Assembly: GCA_900318645.1 (NCBI GenBank)
Contig: ONLH01000035.1
Span: 1-41,901 of the forward strand
Length of the DNA: 41,901 nt
Direction: 5' to 3'
Origin: an uncultured Prevotellaceae bacterium
GTDB lineage: Bacteria; Bacteroidota; Bacteroidia; Bacteroidales; Muribaculaceae
Program-made: the position numbers and the translations under genes
In this document: piece by piece, positions 19,753-27,166 of the stretch
How positions within the stretch are numbered: the first letter of the stretch is position 1
Layout of the letters: each line of letters begins with the position of its first letter
The notes under the pieces: generated by a model
The model's input: only the letters and a program-made list of their open reading frames with translations
The model's database searches: none
Told to the model about the DNA's origin: nothing

Positions 19753-20562
19753 ATGAAAGGAATTATTGGAGCCATAGCCGGCGATGTCATCGGGTCGGCA
19801 TACGAGTTTAACCCTACGCGTGATTACACTTTTGAACTGTTCACGCCCGTGACTACATTCACCGATGATACGGTGCTCACGATGGCCAATGCCATTTGGC
19901 TGCTGGAGGACGAAAAGCATCAGCCCGAGACGCTGGTCAACATCATGCTTGATTTGTGCAGGCGTTATCCCGACAGAGGTTACGGTGGCCGTTTTGCCCA
20001 ATGGATTCACAGTGATGACCCTCAACCTTACGATTCATTCGGCAACGGTTCGGCAATGCGCGTGAGTCCGGTGGGTTACTATGCCAGGACACTCGACGAG
20101 GCATTGGAACTGGCTAAGGTATCGGCCGAGGTGACCCACAACCACCCCGAAGGTATCAAAGGCGCCCAAGCCACTGCTGCTGCCATTTTCCTGGCTCGCA
20201 AGGGTGAGAACAAGTGGGAAATCCGCGACTATATTGAGAAGACCTTCGGTTACAACTTGTCGCGTACACTCGAAGAGATCCGTCCCACCTTTACCTTTGA
20301 CGAGACTTGTCAACGCACTGTCCCCGAGGCCATCATCTGCTTCCTTGAGGGAAAAGACTATGAGGACGTTGTCCGCCTGGCTGTGACGCTTGCCGGCGAT
20401 GCTGACACGCTTGCGGCGATTGCGGGTTCCATTGCTTCGGCGACCAAGGATGTGACCACCGAGGTCACTCAACGGGTCATCTCGTTGCTGAGTGATGAAT
20501 TCTGTGCCACCCTGCTACGGTTCAACCAACTGGTAGCAAAACGTGAACAGGAAGACAAATGA
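19753..20562 (+). CDS. ADP-ribosylglycohydrolase family protein
   Basis: This is a 269-residue cytoplasmic enzyme of the DraG/ARH family, which removes ADP-ribose from proteins or small substrates using two metal ions (Mg2+ or Mn2+). Family motifs are present: GAIAGDVIGSAYEF at the N-terminus, TDDTVLTMA (metal-binding), GNGSAMRVSPVG, THNHPEGIKGAQA and AGDADTLAAIAGSIA (second metal site). The length matches single-domain bacterial members. It overlaps the downstream SpoU methyltransferase by 4 bp (ATGA), so the two are translationally coupled. No ADP-ribosyltransferase is visible nearby, so the substrate is unknown. Confidence 0.93.
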   Translation: MKGIIGAIAGDVIGSAYEFNPTRDYTFELFTPVTTFTDDTVLTMANAIWLLEDEKHQPETLVNIMLDLCRRYPDRGYGGRFAQWIHSDDPQPYDSFGNGSAMRVSPVGYYARTLDEALELAKVSAEVTHNHPEGIKGAQATAAAIFLARKGENKWEIRDYIEKTFGYNLSRTLEEIRPTFTFDETCQRTVPEAIICFLEGKDYEDVVRLAVTLAGDADTLAAIAGSIASATKDVTTEVTQRVISLLSDEFCATLLRFNQLVAKREQEDK

Positions 20563-21308
20563 TGGACATGAATAATGGCATCCTCAAGGTTGTAAAAAGC
20601 CTGGCTGCCAAGAAATATCGTGACGAGGAAGGTCTGTTTGTCGCCGAGGGCACTAAGTGCGTGCGCGACACGTGGCAACACTTCAATTGCCGCTGGCTCA
20701 TCGCCAAGCGGTCGTGGTATGAGCAGTGTGGCACGGCCGAGCATTATGACAAAATTGTGTTTGCCAACGGCCAGCAGATGGCCCGCCTCTCACAGTTTGA
20801 CACACCCAGCGATGTCATTGCTGTCTATGAGAAGCCCGAGGATACCATCGACACTGAGCGTGTCGCCAAGGGCTTGAACATCGTGCTTGATAATATTCAA
20901 GACCCGGGCAATCTGGGTACAATCATCCGGTTGGCCGATTGGTTCGGCATCCGCGATATCTTTGCCAGTCGCACGACCGTCGATGTCTATAACCACAAGG
21001 TGGTGCAGGCGACTATGGGCGCCATCGCCCGTGTCAAAGTGCACTATGATGATCTGGAGGCGTTGTTTGAGGAGTATCCTGACCAGCCCATCTATGGCAC
21101 ATTCCTTGACGGAAAGGATATTTATCGCAGCGAACTCGGTAAGACGGGTTTTGTCATCTTCGGCAACGAGGGCCAGGGCATCAGTGCCAAGGTCGCCAAG
21201 CACGTGAATCAACGCCTACTCATCCCGAAGGCCAAGACTGCCGGCAGCGAGTCACTCAACGTGGGTGTAGCCGCAGCCATCACTATCAGCGAATTTTTCC
21301 GCCGTTAA
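20559..21308 (+). CDS. TrmH/SpoU family RNA 2'-O-methyltransferase
   Basis: This is a 249-residue SAM-dependent methyltransferase with a trefoil-knot fold. The N-terminal substrate-binding part (about 1-85) has SLAAKKYRDEEGLFVAEGTK, typical of 23S rRNA/tRNA Gm methylases. The three SPOUT motifs follow: LDNIQDPGNLGTIIRLADWF (motif 1, catalytic Asn/Arg), FGNEGQGIS (motif 2) and AGSESLNVGVAAAITISEFF (motif 3). The exact nucleotide target cannot be told. The start ATGATGG at 20559 overlaps the upstream stop by 4 bp; a further ATG at 20568 would also work. Confidence 0.92.
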   Translation: MMDMNNGILKVVKSLAAKKYRDEEGLFVAEGTKCVRDTWQHFNCRWLIAKRSWYEQCGTAEHYDKIVFANGQQMARLSQFDTPSDVIAVYEKPEDTIDTERVAKGLNIVLDNIQDPGNLGTIIRLADWFGIRDIFASRTTVDVYNHKVVQATMGAIARVKVHYDDLEALFEEYPDQPIYGTFLDGKDIYRSELGKTGFVIFGNEGQGISAKVAKHVNQRLLIPKAKTAGSESLNVGVAAAITISEFFRR

Positions 21309-21353
21309 CTATATCAACTATCAACTATTATCTATTAACTATTAACTATTAAC
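21305..21353. repeat. Heptamer tandem tract 2 (7 units of 7 bp)
   Basis: TTAACTA, TATCAAC, TATCAAC, TATTATC, TATTAAC, TATTAAC, TATTAAC fill the gap between the methyltransferase stop and radA, ending 6 bp before the radA GTG. They share the 7-bp period with the other three tracts, with a more A/T-rich core. Confidence 0.75.
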
Positions 21354-21359
21354 TCTCTC

Positions 21360-22748
21360 GTGGCCAAGCAACAGAACAAGACCACTTTCTTCTGCAAGAA
21401 CTGCGGCAACGAGTCACCCAAGTGGCTCGGCAAGTGCCCCGCTTGCGGTGAGTGGAACACCTATATCGAGGAGCCCAAAGTCCCCAAGTCATCTTCCTCG
21501 ATGCGCTATGGTGCTGCGGGTGATAGTGGCCACAAGACGCTGGAACCCGTCAAGATTTCGGAAATCCGTGCCGAGGATCAGCCGCGCATCAACTTGCCGA
21601 GCAATGAGCTCAACCGTGTGTTGGGCGGTGGGCTGGTGCCGGGCAGTATCGTGCTGCTGGGTGGAGAGCCGGGCATCGGCAAATCGACGCTTGTTCTGCA
21701 GAACGTGCTGCGCATCCGTTCGCGCCGTGTGTTATATGTCTCTGGCGAGGAGAGTCCCCAGCAGTTGCGCATGCGAGCCGACCGCATCGCTGGCGGGCGC
21801 ATGGACTGTGAGTGCTATCTGTTGTGTGAGACTTCGCTGGACAACATCTTCGCCAGCATCCGAGCCTTCCAGCCGGGGCTCATCATCGTGGATTCTATAC
21901 AGACCATTGCCAATGAGCAGTTGGAGAGTGCGCCTGGCAGCGTGACACAGGTGCGCGAGTGTGCCGCAGCCTTCCAACGCTATGCCAAGGAAACTTATAC
22001 CCCAGTCATCCTCATCGGCCATATCAATAAGGAAGGTAGTATCGCCGGCCCTAAGGTGCTCGAGCACATTGTCGATGCCGTCATCCAGTTTGAGGGTGAC
22101 CGCAACTATCTGTACCGCATCCTGCGGCCAATCAAGAACCGCTTCGGCAACACGAGCGAGATTGGCATCTATGAGATGAAGGAGGACGGTTTGCGTGAGG
22201 TGACCAATCCAAGTGAATTGTTGCTCAGCGACCGTGACGGTGAACTCTCGGGCACAGCCATCGGCGTGACCATCGACGGCATGCGGCCTTTCCTCATCGA
22301 GGTGCAGGCACTGGTGAGCACCGCTGCCTACGGTACCGCCCAACGATCGGTCACGGGCTTTGATCAGCGCCGCATGAACATGTTGCTGGCTGTGTTGGAG
22401 AAACGCCTGGGATTCAAATTGGCTCAGAAGGATGTCTTTCTCAATATCGTGGGCGGCATTAAGGTCAATGACCCCGCCTTGGACCTGGCAGTCATCAGTG
22501 CCATCCTGTCATCCAATGTCGATATGGCTATTAATAATAATGTATGCTTTGCGGGCGAGGTGGGGCTCTCGGGAGAGATCCGTCAGGTTACTCGCTGCGA
22601 GCAACGTGTCACCGAAGCCCAGAAGCTTGGCTTCGAGACCATCATTGTCCCCAAGAATAACCTCAAGGGTGTCAAGCGTGACGCCTGGACCATCCGTGTC
22701 GTGGAAGTCGCCCGTGTCGAGGACGCCTTCCGCTACCTCTTCGGCTAA
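21360..22748 (+). CDS. radA: DNA repair protein RadA
   Basis: This is a 462-residue RecA-like ATPase that helps process recombination intermediates (branch migration). An N-terminal C4 zinc finger has Cys 12, 15, 26 and 29. The ATPase core has Walker A GEPGIGKS (about 102-109) and Walker B GLIIVDSIQT. The RadA signature KNRFG is at about 259-263. The C-terminal Lon-protease-like domain (about 300-462) has GGIKVNDPALDLAVISAILS. The start is a GTG: it places the zinc finger at the usual distance, and no ATG lies between the upstream stop and it. The heptamer tract occupies the leader. Probably transcribed with the two genes upstream. Confidence 0.97.
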   Translation: MAKQQNKTTFFCKNCGNESPKWLGKCPACGEWNTYIEEPKVPKSSSSMRYGAAGDSGHKTLEPVKISEIRAEDQPRINLPSNELNRVLGGGLVPGSIVLLGGEPGIGKSTLVLQNVLRIRSRRVLYVSGEESPQQLRMRADRIAGGRMDCECYLLCETSLDNIFASIRAFQPGLIIVDSIQTIANEQLESAPGSVTQVRECAAAFQRYAKETYTPVILIGHINKEGSIAGPKVLEHIVDAVIQFEGDRNYLYRILRPIKNRFGNTSEIGIYEMKEDGLREVTNPSELLLSDRDGELSGTAIGVTIDGMRPFLIEVQALVSTAAYGTAQRSVTGFDQRRMNMLLAVLEKRLGFKLAQKDVFLNIVGGIKVNDPALDLAVISAILSSNVDMAINNNVCFAGEVGLSGEIRQVTRCEQRVTEAQKLGFETIIVPKNNLKGVKRDAWTIRVVEVARVEDAFRYLFG

Positions 22749-22786
22749 ACTTGCATCTTAATCGGTTTTACGGCCGAGAAATTGAG

Positions 22787-22854
22787 CAAAATTTTTATAA
22801 TTCTGTTTAATTTCTCGCGAGAAGCGCGATTAAATAAGGCATTAGGCGCGAGCG
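22787..22854. repeat. Palindromic extragenic repeat (GTTTAATTTCTC type, copy A)
   Basis: An A/T-rich stretch with AAAATTTTT leads to GTTTAATTTCTC (22805-22816) and then a small hairpin TCGCG-AGAAG-CGCGA (22815-22829). A further GGCGC-GA-GCGCC hairpin follows near 22844-22856. The same GTTTAATTTCTC plus GC hairpin plan occurs at 33604-33629. It lies between convergent radA and the feo operon. Confidence 0.45.
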
Positions 22855-22867
22855 CCGGGACAGTTTC

Positions 22868-23029
22868 TTACCACTTTTTCTTGTCTTTGCAGTGACAGTC
22901 CTTACCGTGGCCGCATCCGCAGTCGCCATGGCCGCGTGTTGTCTTGATGACGCGCCGCAGGACGTACACTAGTGCCACGGCAACGATACCGAGCACTACA
23001 ATCGTCTGTATAATAGTTAAAGTATCCAT
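22868..23029 (-). CDS. FeoB-associated Cys-rich membrane protein
   Basis: This is a 53-residue peptide starting MDTLTIIQTIVVLGIVAVAL, a single transmembrane helix. A basic segment (YVLRRVIKTTRG) follows, then a Cys/His-rich tail (HGDCGCGHGKDCHCKDKKKW) with four Cys. This is the layout of small FeoB-associated proteins (FeoC/attachment type), thought to help ferrous-iron transport, perhaps by binding iron near the cytoplasmic mouth of FeoB. The ATG is 7 bp after the feoAB stop, so it is the last gene of the feo operon. Confidence 0.9.
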   Translation of the reverse strand: MDTLTIIQTIVVLGIVAVALVYVLRRVIKTTRGHGDCGCGHGKDCHCKDKKKW

Positions 23030-23036
23030 GAAATCC

Positions 23037-25415
23037 TTATAATCTGATGGCTATCTGGTAGAAGATAAATGACACGAGCCAGGCGACTCCTGTGGTGTAA
23101 ACCACCTCAAAGGCAACCCATTTCCAGCCTGCTTCACGCTTGATAGCTGCTAGGGCTGCAATGCAGGGGAAGTAGAGCAGGATAAACAGCATGAAGGAGT
23201 AGGCGATGATGGGGTTGAACACGTGCTCGCCGTCAGGCTTGGTGGCAGTCTGCAGTTTCTCCTTGAGAGACGTGCTCTCTTCGGTAGCGTCGGCCTCGCC
23301 GGTGTAGAGTACACCCATTGTCGAGACGACGATCTCCTTGGCGGCGGCACCTGTCAGCACGCTCACGCCCATTTGCCAGTTGAAGCCCAGTGGCTCGACA
23401 ATCGGCTCGATGGCCTTGCCCATCTTGCCCATGTAGGAGTTTTCGACCTGTTCCTGCGGTGTCTGTCCCTCGTGACGGGGGAAGTAGCCCAGCGCCCACA
23501 CGATGATTGAGGCGGCAAGGATGATGGTACCCATCTTCTGCAGGTACTGTTTGCCCTTGCTCCACATGTGGATGGTGGCGTTGCGGGCTGTCGGCTTGCG
23601 GTAAGGAGGCAACTCCATTACAAATTGCGTCTTGTCATGCTTCAAGATAGTCTTGCTCAGAACGATAGCGGTGAGTGCCGCCACGAGGATGCCGATGAGG
23701 TAAATGCTCATCAGAATAAGCCCCTGGTTGGCGGTAAAGAAGGCAGCCACCAGCAGCAGATAGGCCGGCAGACGTGCCGAGCACGACATGAAGGGCACGG
23801 TCAGGATTGTCACGATGCGGTCGCGGCGGTTCTCCAGGGTGCGCGTTGCCATGATGGCCGGAACACCGCAGCCAAATCCGATGAGGTAGGGGATGAACGA
23901 CTTGCCGTGTAGCCCTACGCGGTGCATGACGCGGTCGACGATAAATGCCGCGCGTGCCATGTATCCGCTGTCCTCGAGCAGGGAGATGAAGAAGAACAGA
24001 ATCAAGATCTGCGGCAGAAAGACGAGCACACCGCCCACACCGCCGATGATGCCGTCCACGATCAAGTCACGCAGGATGCCGTCGGGCATCGCCTTGCCAA
24101 TCCATTCCCCAATCCAGCCGATGCCGCTCTCAATCCATTCCTGTGGATAAGCTCCCAGGGTGAAGGTAGCTTCAAACATCAGCCACATCAGCACCAGGAG
24201 GATGGGCAGCGCCAGCCAGCGGTTGGTCAACAGGCGGTCCATCGAGTAGCCGGGTTTGGTCTCGCCGACCGTGCGCTCAGGGTTGGGCGTGAGAGCCTCG
24301 GCAAGGGCACCGCGTACAAAGCCGTACTTCAGGTCGGTGATGATGCTCACGATGTCGTCATTATAGTCCCGTTCAATGCGTTGGCGCATCTCGGCAGCGG
24401 TCTGCTTCACTTCGTCGGCGTTGTCCTTGCCGTCCAGCAGTTGGATAGCGTGCTGGTCGTTCTCAATGACCTTGAGTACGGTATATCGGTCCAGCTCGGG
24501 GCACATATCGCCCAGTTCCTTGAGGCTGTCCTCAATGAGTGTGCCGTAGTTCACGTTGTGATGCAGCGTTTCCTGTTCGCTCTCGTCGATGGCGTCCATG
24601 GTGGCTTGCAGCACCTCTTTCACACCGTGTCCGTTATAGGCCGTGAGAGGCACCATGCGGGCGCCCAGCAGGCGGCTCATCATCTCTATGTCCAATTTGT
24701 CGCCGCTTTTCTCCAGCTCGTCCCACATGTTCAGGGCGACAACCAATGGGATGTTCATGTCCATGATCTGGGTTGTCAGGTACAGGTTGCGCTCCAGGTT
24801 GCCAGCATCCACGATGTTGAGGATGGCGTCGGGGTGATTGTCGCGGATGTAGGTGCGGACATACATCTCCTCGGGCGAATATTCAGTTAGGGAGTAGGTG
24901 CCGGGCAGATCGACCAGCTGTACCTTGCGGCCGCCGATGCTGAACCACCCTTCCTTGCTGTCAACAGTCACGCCACCGTAGTTGCCCACTTTCTCCTTGG
25001 CACCCGTCACGTTGTTGAACAGTGACGTCTTGCCGCAGTTGGGGTTGCCGATGAGCACCACGCGCAACACGTTGTCGGCCATCGGGTCAACGCCTGCTAC
25101 CTCGGTCTCGACGATACCATTGAAGGCGTCTTCCATGTCGCAGAATTCGGCATCCTGGTCGGTGACCTCAATCTGGGCAGCCTCGCTGTGGCGCAGCGAT
25201 ATGTGTGACCCCATGATCATGTACTCCACGGGATCCTTGAGGGGCGCGTTCTTGAGCACGGTGACCTTGGCACCGCGCACGAAGCCCATCTCCAGCAGGC
25301 GCTGGCGGAAGGCCCCGTCGCCCATGACGCGTACGACCTGTACTGTCTTGCCTACAGGTTCGTTGTCAAGCAGTCGCGTGACGTTTTCTTGGTTTTTATC
25401 TTGGTTTTTATTCAT
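23037..25415 (-). CDS. feoB: Ferrous iron transporter, FeoA-FeoB fusion
   Basis: This is a 792-residue inner-membrane Fe2+ transporter. Residues about 12-85 form an SH3-like FeoA domain (VGKTVQVVRVMGDGAFRQRL, LEMGFVRGAKV). The G domain follows: G1 GNPNCGKTS (about 123-131), DLPGTYSLTEYSPEE (G3 and switch), NMWDE (G4). The helical GDI region spans about 295-390. The polytopic membrane part holds two Gate-type repeats, with RRDRIVTILTVPFMSCSARL and the Cys-containing GFGCGVPAIMATR. FeoA fused to FeoB is common in Bacteroidota. It is transcribed with the Cys-rich peptide from a well-formed promoter. Confidence 0.96.
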   Translation of the reverse strand: MNKNQDKNQENVTRLLDNEPVGKTVQVVRVMGDGAFRQRLLEMGFVRGAKVTVLKNAPLKDPVEYMIMGSHISLRHSEAAQIEVTDQDAEFCDMEDAFNGIVETEVAGVDPMADNVLRVVLIGNPNCGKTSLFNNVTGAKEKVGNYGGVTVDSKEGWFSIGGRKVQLVDLPGTYSLTEYSPEEMYVRTYIRDNHPDAILNIVDAGNLERNLYLTTQIMDMNIPLVVALNMWDELEKSGDKLDIEMMSRLLGARMVPLTAYNGHGVKEVLQATMDAIDESEQETLHHNVNYGTLIEDSLKELGDMCPELDRYTVLKVIENDQHAIQLLDGKDNADEVKQTAAEMRQRIERDYNDDIVSIITDLKYGFVRGALAEALTPNPERTVGETKPGYSMDRLLTNRWLALPILLVLMWLMFEATFTLGAYPQEWIESGIGWIGEWIGKAMPDGILRDLIVDGIIGGVGGVLVFLPQILILFFFISLLEDSGYMARAAFIVDRVMHRVGLHGKSFIPYLIGFGCGVPAIMATRTLENRRDRIVTILTVPFMSCSARLPAYLLLVAAFFTANQGLILMSIYLIGILVAALTAIVLSKTILKHDKTQFVMELPPYRKPTARNATIHMWSKGKQYLQKMGTIILAASIIVWALGYFPRHEGQTPQEQVENSYMGKMGKAIEPIVEPLGFNWQMGVSVLTGAAAKEIVVSTMGVLYTGEADATEESTSLKEKLQTATKPDGEHVFNPIIAYSFMLFILLYFPCIAALAAIKREAGWKWVAFEVVYTTGVAWLVSFIFYQIAIRL

Positions 25416-25441
25416 GTCGTAATGATATTATATTCCATCTT

Positions 25442-25473
25442 GCAAAATTACTACTGTATATCATGTCCTGCAA
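25442..25473 (-). promoter_or_regulatory. Promoter of the feo operon
   Basis: On the minus strand TTGC (25473-25470), a 19-bp spacer and TAATTTTGC (25450-25442) form a complete -33/-7 pair. The leader to the ATG at 25415 is about 20 nt. An inverted repeat, TATCCCCA-TTTA-TGGGGATA (25506-25525), lies 32 bp upstream of the -33 element. Confidence 0.7.
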
Positions 25474-25505
25474 TCCCCTTTTTTAGTGTTTTTGGTAAAG
25501 AAAAT

Positions 25506-25525
25506 ATCCCCATTTATGGGGATAA
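25506..25525. promoter_or_regulatory. Inverted repeat upstream of the feo promoter
   Basis: A perfect 8-bp inverted repeat, TATCCCCA and TGGGGATA with a TTTA centre, lies upstream of the feo promoter. It could bind a dimeric regulator or form a hairpin. It does not look like a classic Fur box. Function is inferred only from position. Confidence 0.35.
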
Positions 25526-25555
25526 AACCATTACTTCACGCCAAGTCAACAGAAA

Positions 25556-25641
25556 AACATGAATGACCATGAATATCCATGAAATGAGCATCAATAATAA
25601 ATTATTCATGAAAAATTCGTGGCCATTCGTGTTTTGTGGTC
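25556..25641. repeat. Inverted pair of GAATGGCCA-type repeats, no gene inside
   Basis: The left half has AACATGAATGACCATGAAT then CCATGAA. The right half, read on the other strand, has AACACGAATGGCCACGAAT then TTCATGAA. These are the same repeat family that bounds the GxxExxY gene at 36076-36656, here about 86 bp apart end to end and with no gene between. A single further copy is at 26031-26084. Confidence 0.6.
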
Positions 25642-25911
25642 TATTGAAATAAACTAATCTAAACACTTGATGATTAACTGATTAATGGATGATTTGAGTC
25701 TCAGGATTGGAACTGAAAAAAGGGGTTAAATCTTAATGAATGTTAAATATTAGATTGCGATTAAACTTTTTGGTCTTTGATTAGTCTTTATATTGACTTC
25801 AATGAAGACTTAACTGCTTCAAACGAGTAAAACTGACTTTTTCTTAATAATAAAACACTTCAACCTTGTGTCGAACTGCTGACGAAGCATCACTAGGCAC
25901 AGAACATATAG

Positions 25912-25952
25912 GTCCCGCTTGACAATCAATCGTCACGGGACTTTTGTTTTTT
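25912..25952 (+). terminator. Orphan intrinsic terminator, plus strand
   Basis: GTCCCG (25912-25917) pairs with CGGGAC (25936-25941), with inner TGAC/GTCA pairing, followed by TTTTGTTTTTTT. The nearest upstream plus-strand coding gene is radA, 3.2 kb away, with the whole feo operon in the opposite direction between them. The terminator therefore probably ends a short non-coding transcript from 25650-25910. I found no convincing -7 box in that interval and no ORF longer than 14 codons. Confidence 0.65.
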
Positions 25953-26030
25953 TATCAGCTAGCAAAAACAGTAGGCATACGAGGCCCTTTTGCCTCACGC
26001 TAAGCCGATAAGTTTATTGTACTGATTAAC

Positions 26031-26084
26031 ATGCGATTAAATAATTTATGAAACATTTGTGGCCATTCGTGTTTATAATCGCAT
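26031..26084. repeat. Single GAATGGCCA-type repeat framed by a 9-bp inverted repeat
   Basis: ATGCGATTA (26031-26039) and TAATCGCAT (26076-26084) frame a copy of the TTTGTGGCCATTCGTGTTT repeat, which is also present at 25610-25636 and, diverged, at both ends of the GxxExxY cassette. Confidence 0.55.
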
Positions 26085-26120
26085 GGCCCCCGATGGCATT
26101 CTACTTATTGGTGTGGCTGG

Positions 26121-26831
26121 TTACATTTTCAGGTAGAAGGCACCAGTGAGGGCGATGTAGTCGCTGGTGAAGGCACCGTCGCGGTAGGCAATGGTGAGCG
26201 TGTCTTCGCGGTAGGTCATGTCGCGGCGCGAGAGGATCCACAGTGTGCGCTTGGGAGCTGCACCCTCAACGGGGATGACGCGAGTAAGTCGGCGCACGGG
26301 CAGGGATGCGAAGGTCGCTGCCTCAATGATGTCACCTTCGGCATCGGTGGGCGTTATGAGCGCCAAGGTGCCGTCGTCAGTCAGCAGGTGTGCTGCGCCC
26401 TCAATGAGTTGGCGGTAGGAGAGTGTGCCTGTGTGGCGTGCCTGGGTGCGGGCATCGCCCGTGGGTAGAACGCCATTGGTGAAGTAGGGTGGGTTGGAGA
26501 CGATAAGGTCATAGCTGTCTGGAACTTGCAGTTTATTGAAATCCCCTTCGATAGCAGTCAGTCTTTCGCTCCAGGGAGATGCCTTGAAGTTGAGTGTCGC
26601 TTCCTCGATAGCACCATGATCGATATCGATACCTGTGATGACAGCACTTGCATTGCGCTGGGCTATCATCAGGGCAATGACGCCACATCCCGTCCCCACA
26701 TCAAGCACGTGATGCACTCCTTCTACTGGGCACCATGCGCCCAGCAGGACACCGTCGGTGCCCACCTTCATCGCCGTTCGATCGTTGATTACAGCGAACT
26801 GTTTGAACCTAAAAACTTTCTCACGTCCCAT
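26121..26831 (-). CDS. tRNA1(Val) (adenine(37)-N6)-methyltransferase
   Basis: The protein is 236 residues from the ATG at 26831 and uses SAM to methylate A37 of tRNA1(Val) (TrmN6/YfiC family). Motifs: FRFKQFAVINDRTAMKVGTD at the N-terminus (family hallmark), VLDVGTGCGVIALMIAQRN (SAM-binding motif I) and DLIVSNPPYFTNG (catalytic NPPY). The open frame extends upstream to an ATG at 26882, adding 17 basic residues. I prefer 26831 because a TACCTTTGC promoter box lies inside that extension, 8 bp before the ATG, and because E. coli-type proteins have only about ten residues before the FKQF motif. The transcript would then be leaderless or nearly so. Confidence 0.9.
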   Translation of the reverse strand: MGREKVFRFKQFAVINDRTAMKVGTDGVLLGAWCPVEGVHHVLDVGTGCGVIALMIAQRNASAVITGIDIDHGAIEEATLNFKASPWSERLTAIEGDFNKLQVPDSYDLIVSNPPYFTNGVLPTGDARTQARHTGTLSYRQLIEGAAHLLTDDGTLALITPTDAEGDIIEAATFASLPVRRLTRVIPVEGAAPKRTLWILSRRDMTYREDTLTIAYRDGAFTSDYIALTGAFYLKM

Positions 26832-26839
26832 AACTGCCT

Positions 26840-26848
26840 GCAAAGGTA
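26840..26848 (-). promoter_or_regulatory. -7 box of the tRNA methyltransferase gene, decides the start
   Basis: TACCTTTGC on the minus strand (26848 to 26840) is followed after only 8 bp by the preferred ATG at 26831. A perfect 12-bp palindrome, TTGCCTAGGCAA, lies 22 bp upstream at 26871-26882. Confidence 0.55.
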
Positions 26849-26887
26849 CACTTTTTTTAGGTTTTACCCGTTGCCTAGGCAATAGGT

Positions 26888-26959
26888 CTTAGAAGTTAGG
26901 AAGCGGATGCTAACTCCTAACTCCTAACTCCTAACTCCTAACTTCTAACTTCTAACTCT
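26888..26959. repeat. Heptamer tandem tract 3 (7 units of 7 bp) with inverted arm
   Basis: TAACTCC repeats four times, then TAACTTC twice and TAACTCT (26911-26959). An oppositely oriented arm, CTTAGAAGTTAGGA (26888-26901), could pair with part of the tract. It lies upstream of the tRNA methyltransferase promoter. The rest of the gap to 27166 is A/T-rich. Confidence 0.8.
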
Positions 26960-27166
26960 TTTGGCATGGTTATTGCTATGTGATGTGGGCGTCATGATAA
27001 AGTTAAAAAACATCATTTTTTGCATTTTTTCACGTTTTAATGCGACCTAACTCATTTTAATGTGATAACTTGCAACACTTTTTCAAAGACATCTTAAACT
27101 TTTCTAAATTTAATTTGTCTAAGAGACAGAAGAAATTATTAATGAATTTTTAAAACGTAATAAATT

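Larger units (their letters stand above)
25416..26120. other. 0.7-kb intergenic region without coding genes
   Basis: This gap holds, in order, the feo promoter (25442-25473), an inverted repeat (25506-25525), the gene-less repeat pair (25556-25641), about 260 bp of A/T-rich DNA ending in a plus-strand terminator (25912-25952), and a single repeat copy framed by ATGCGATTA / TAATCGCAT (26031-26084). I see no credible ORF in it. Confidence 0.6.

Noticed and set aside
26832-26882. Upstream ATG extension of the tRNA methyltransferase
   Set aside because: The promoter box lies inside it, and the extra basic residues are not a family feature; kept only as an alternative.
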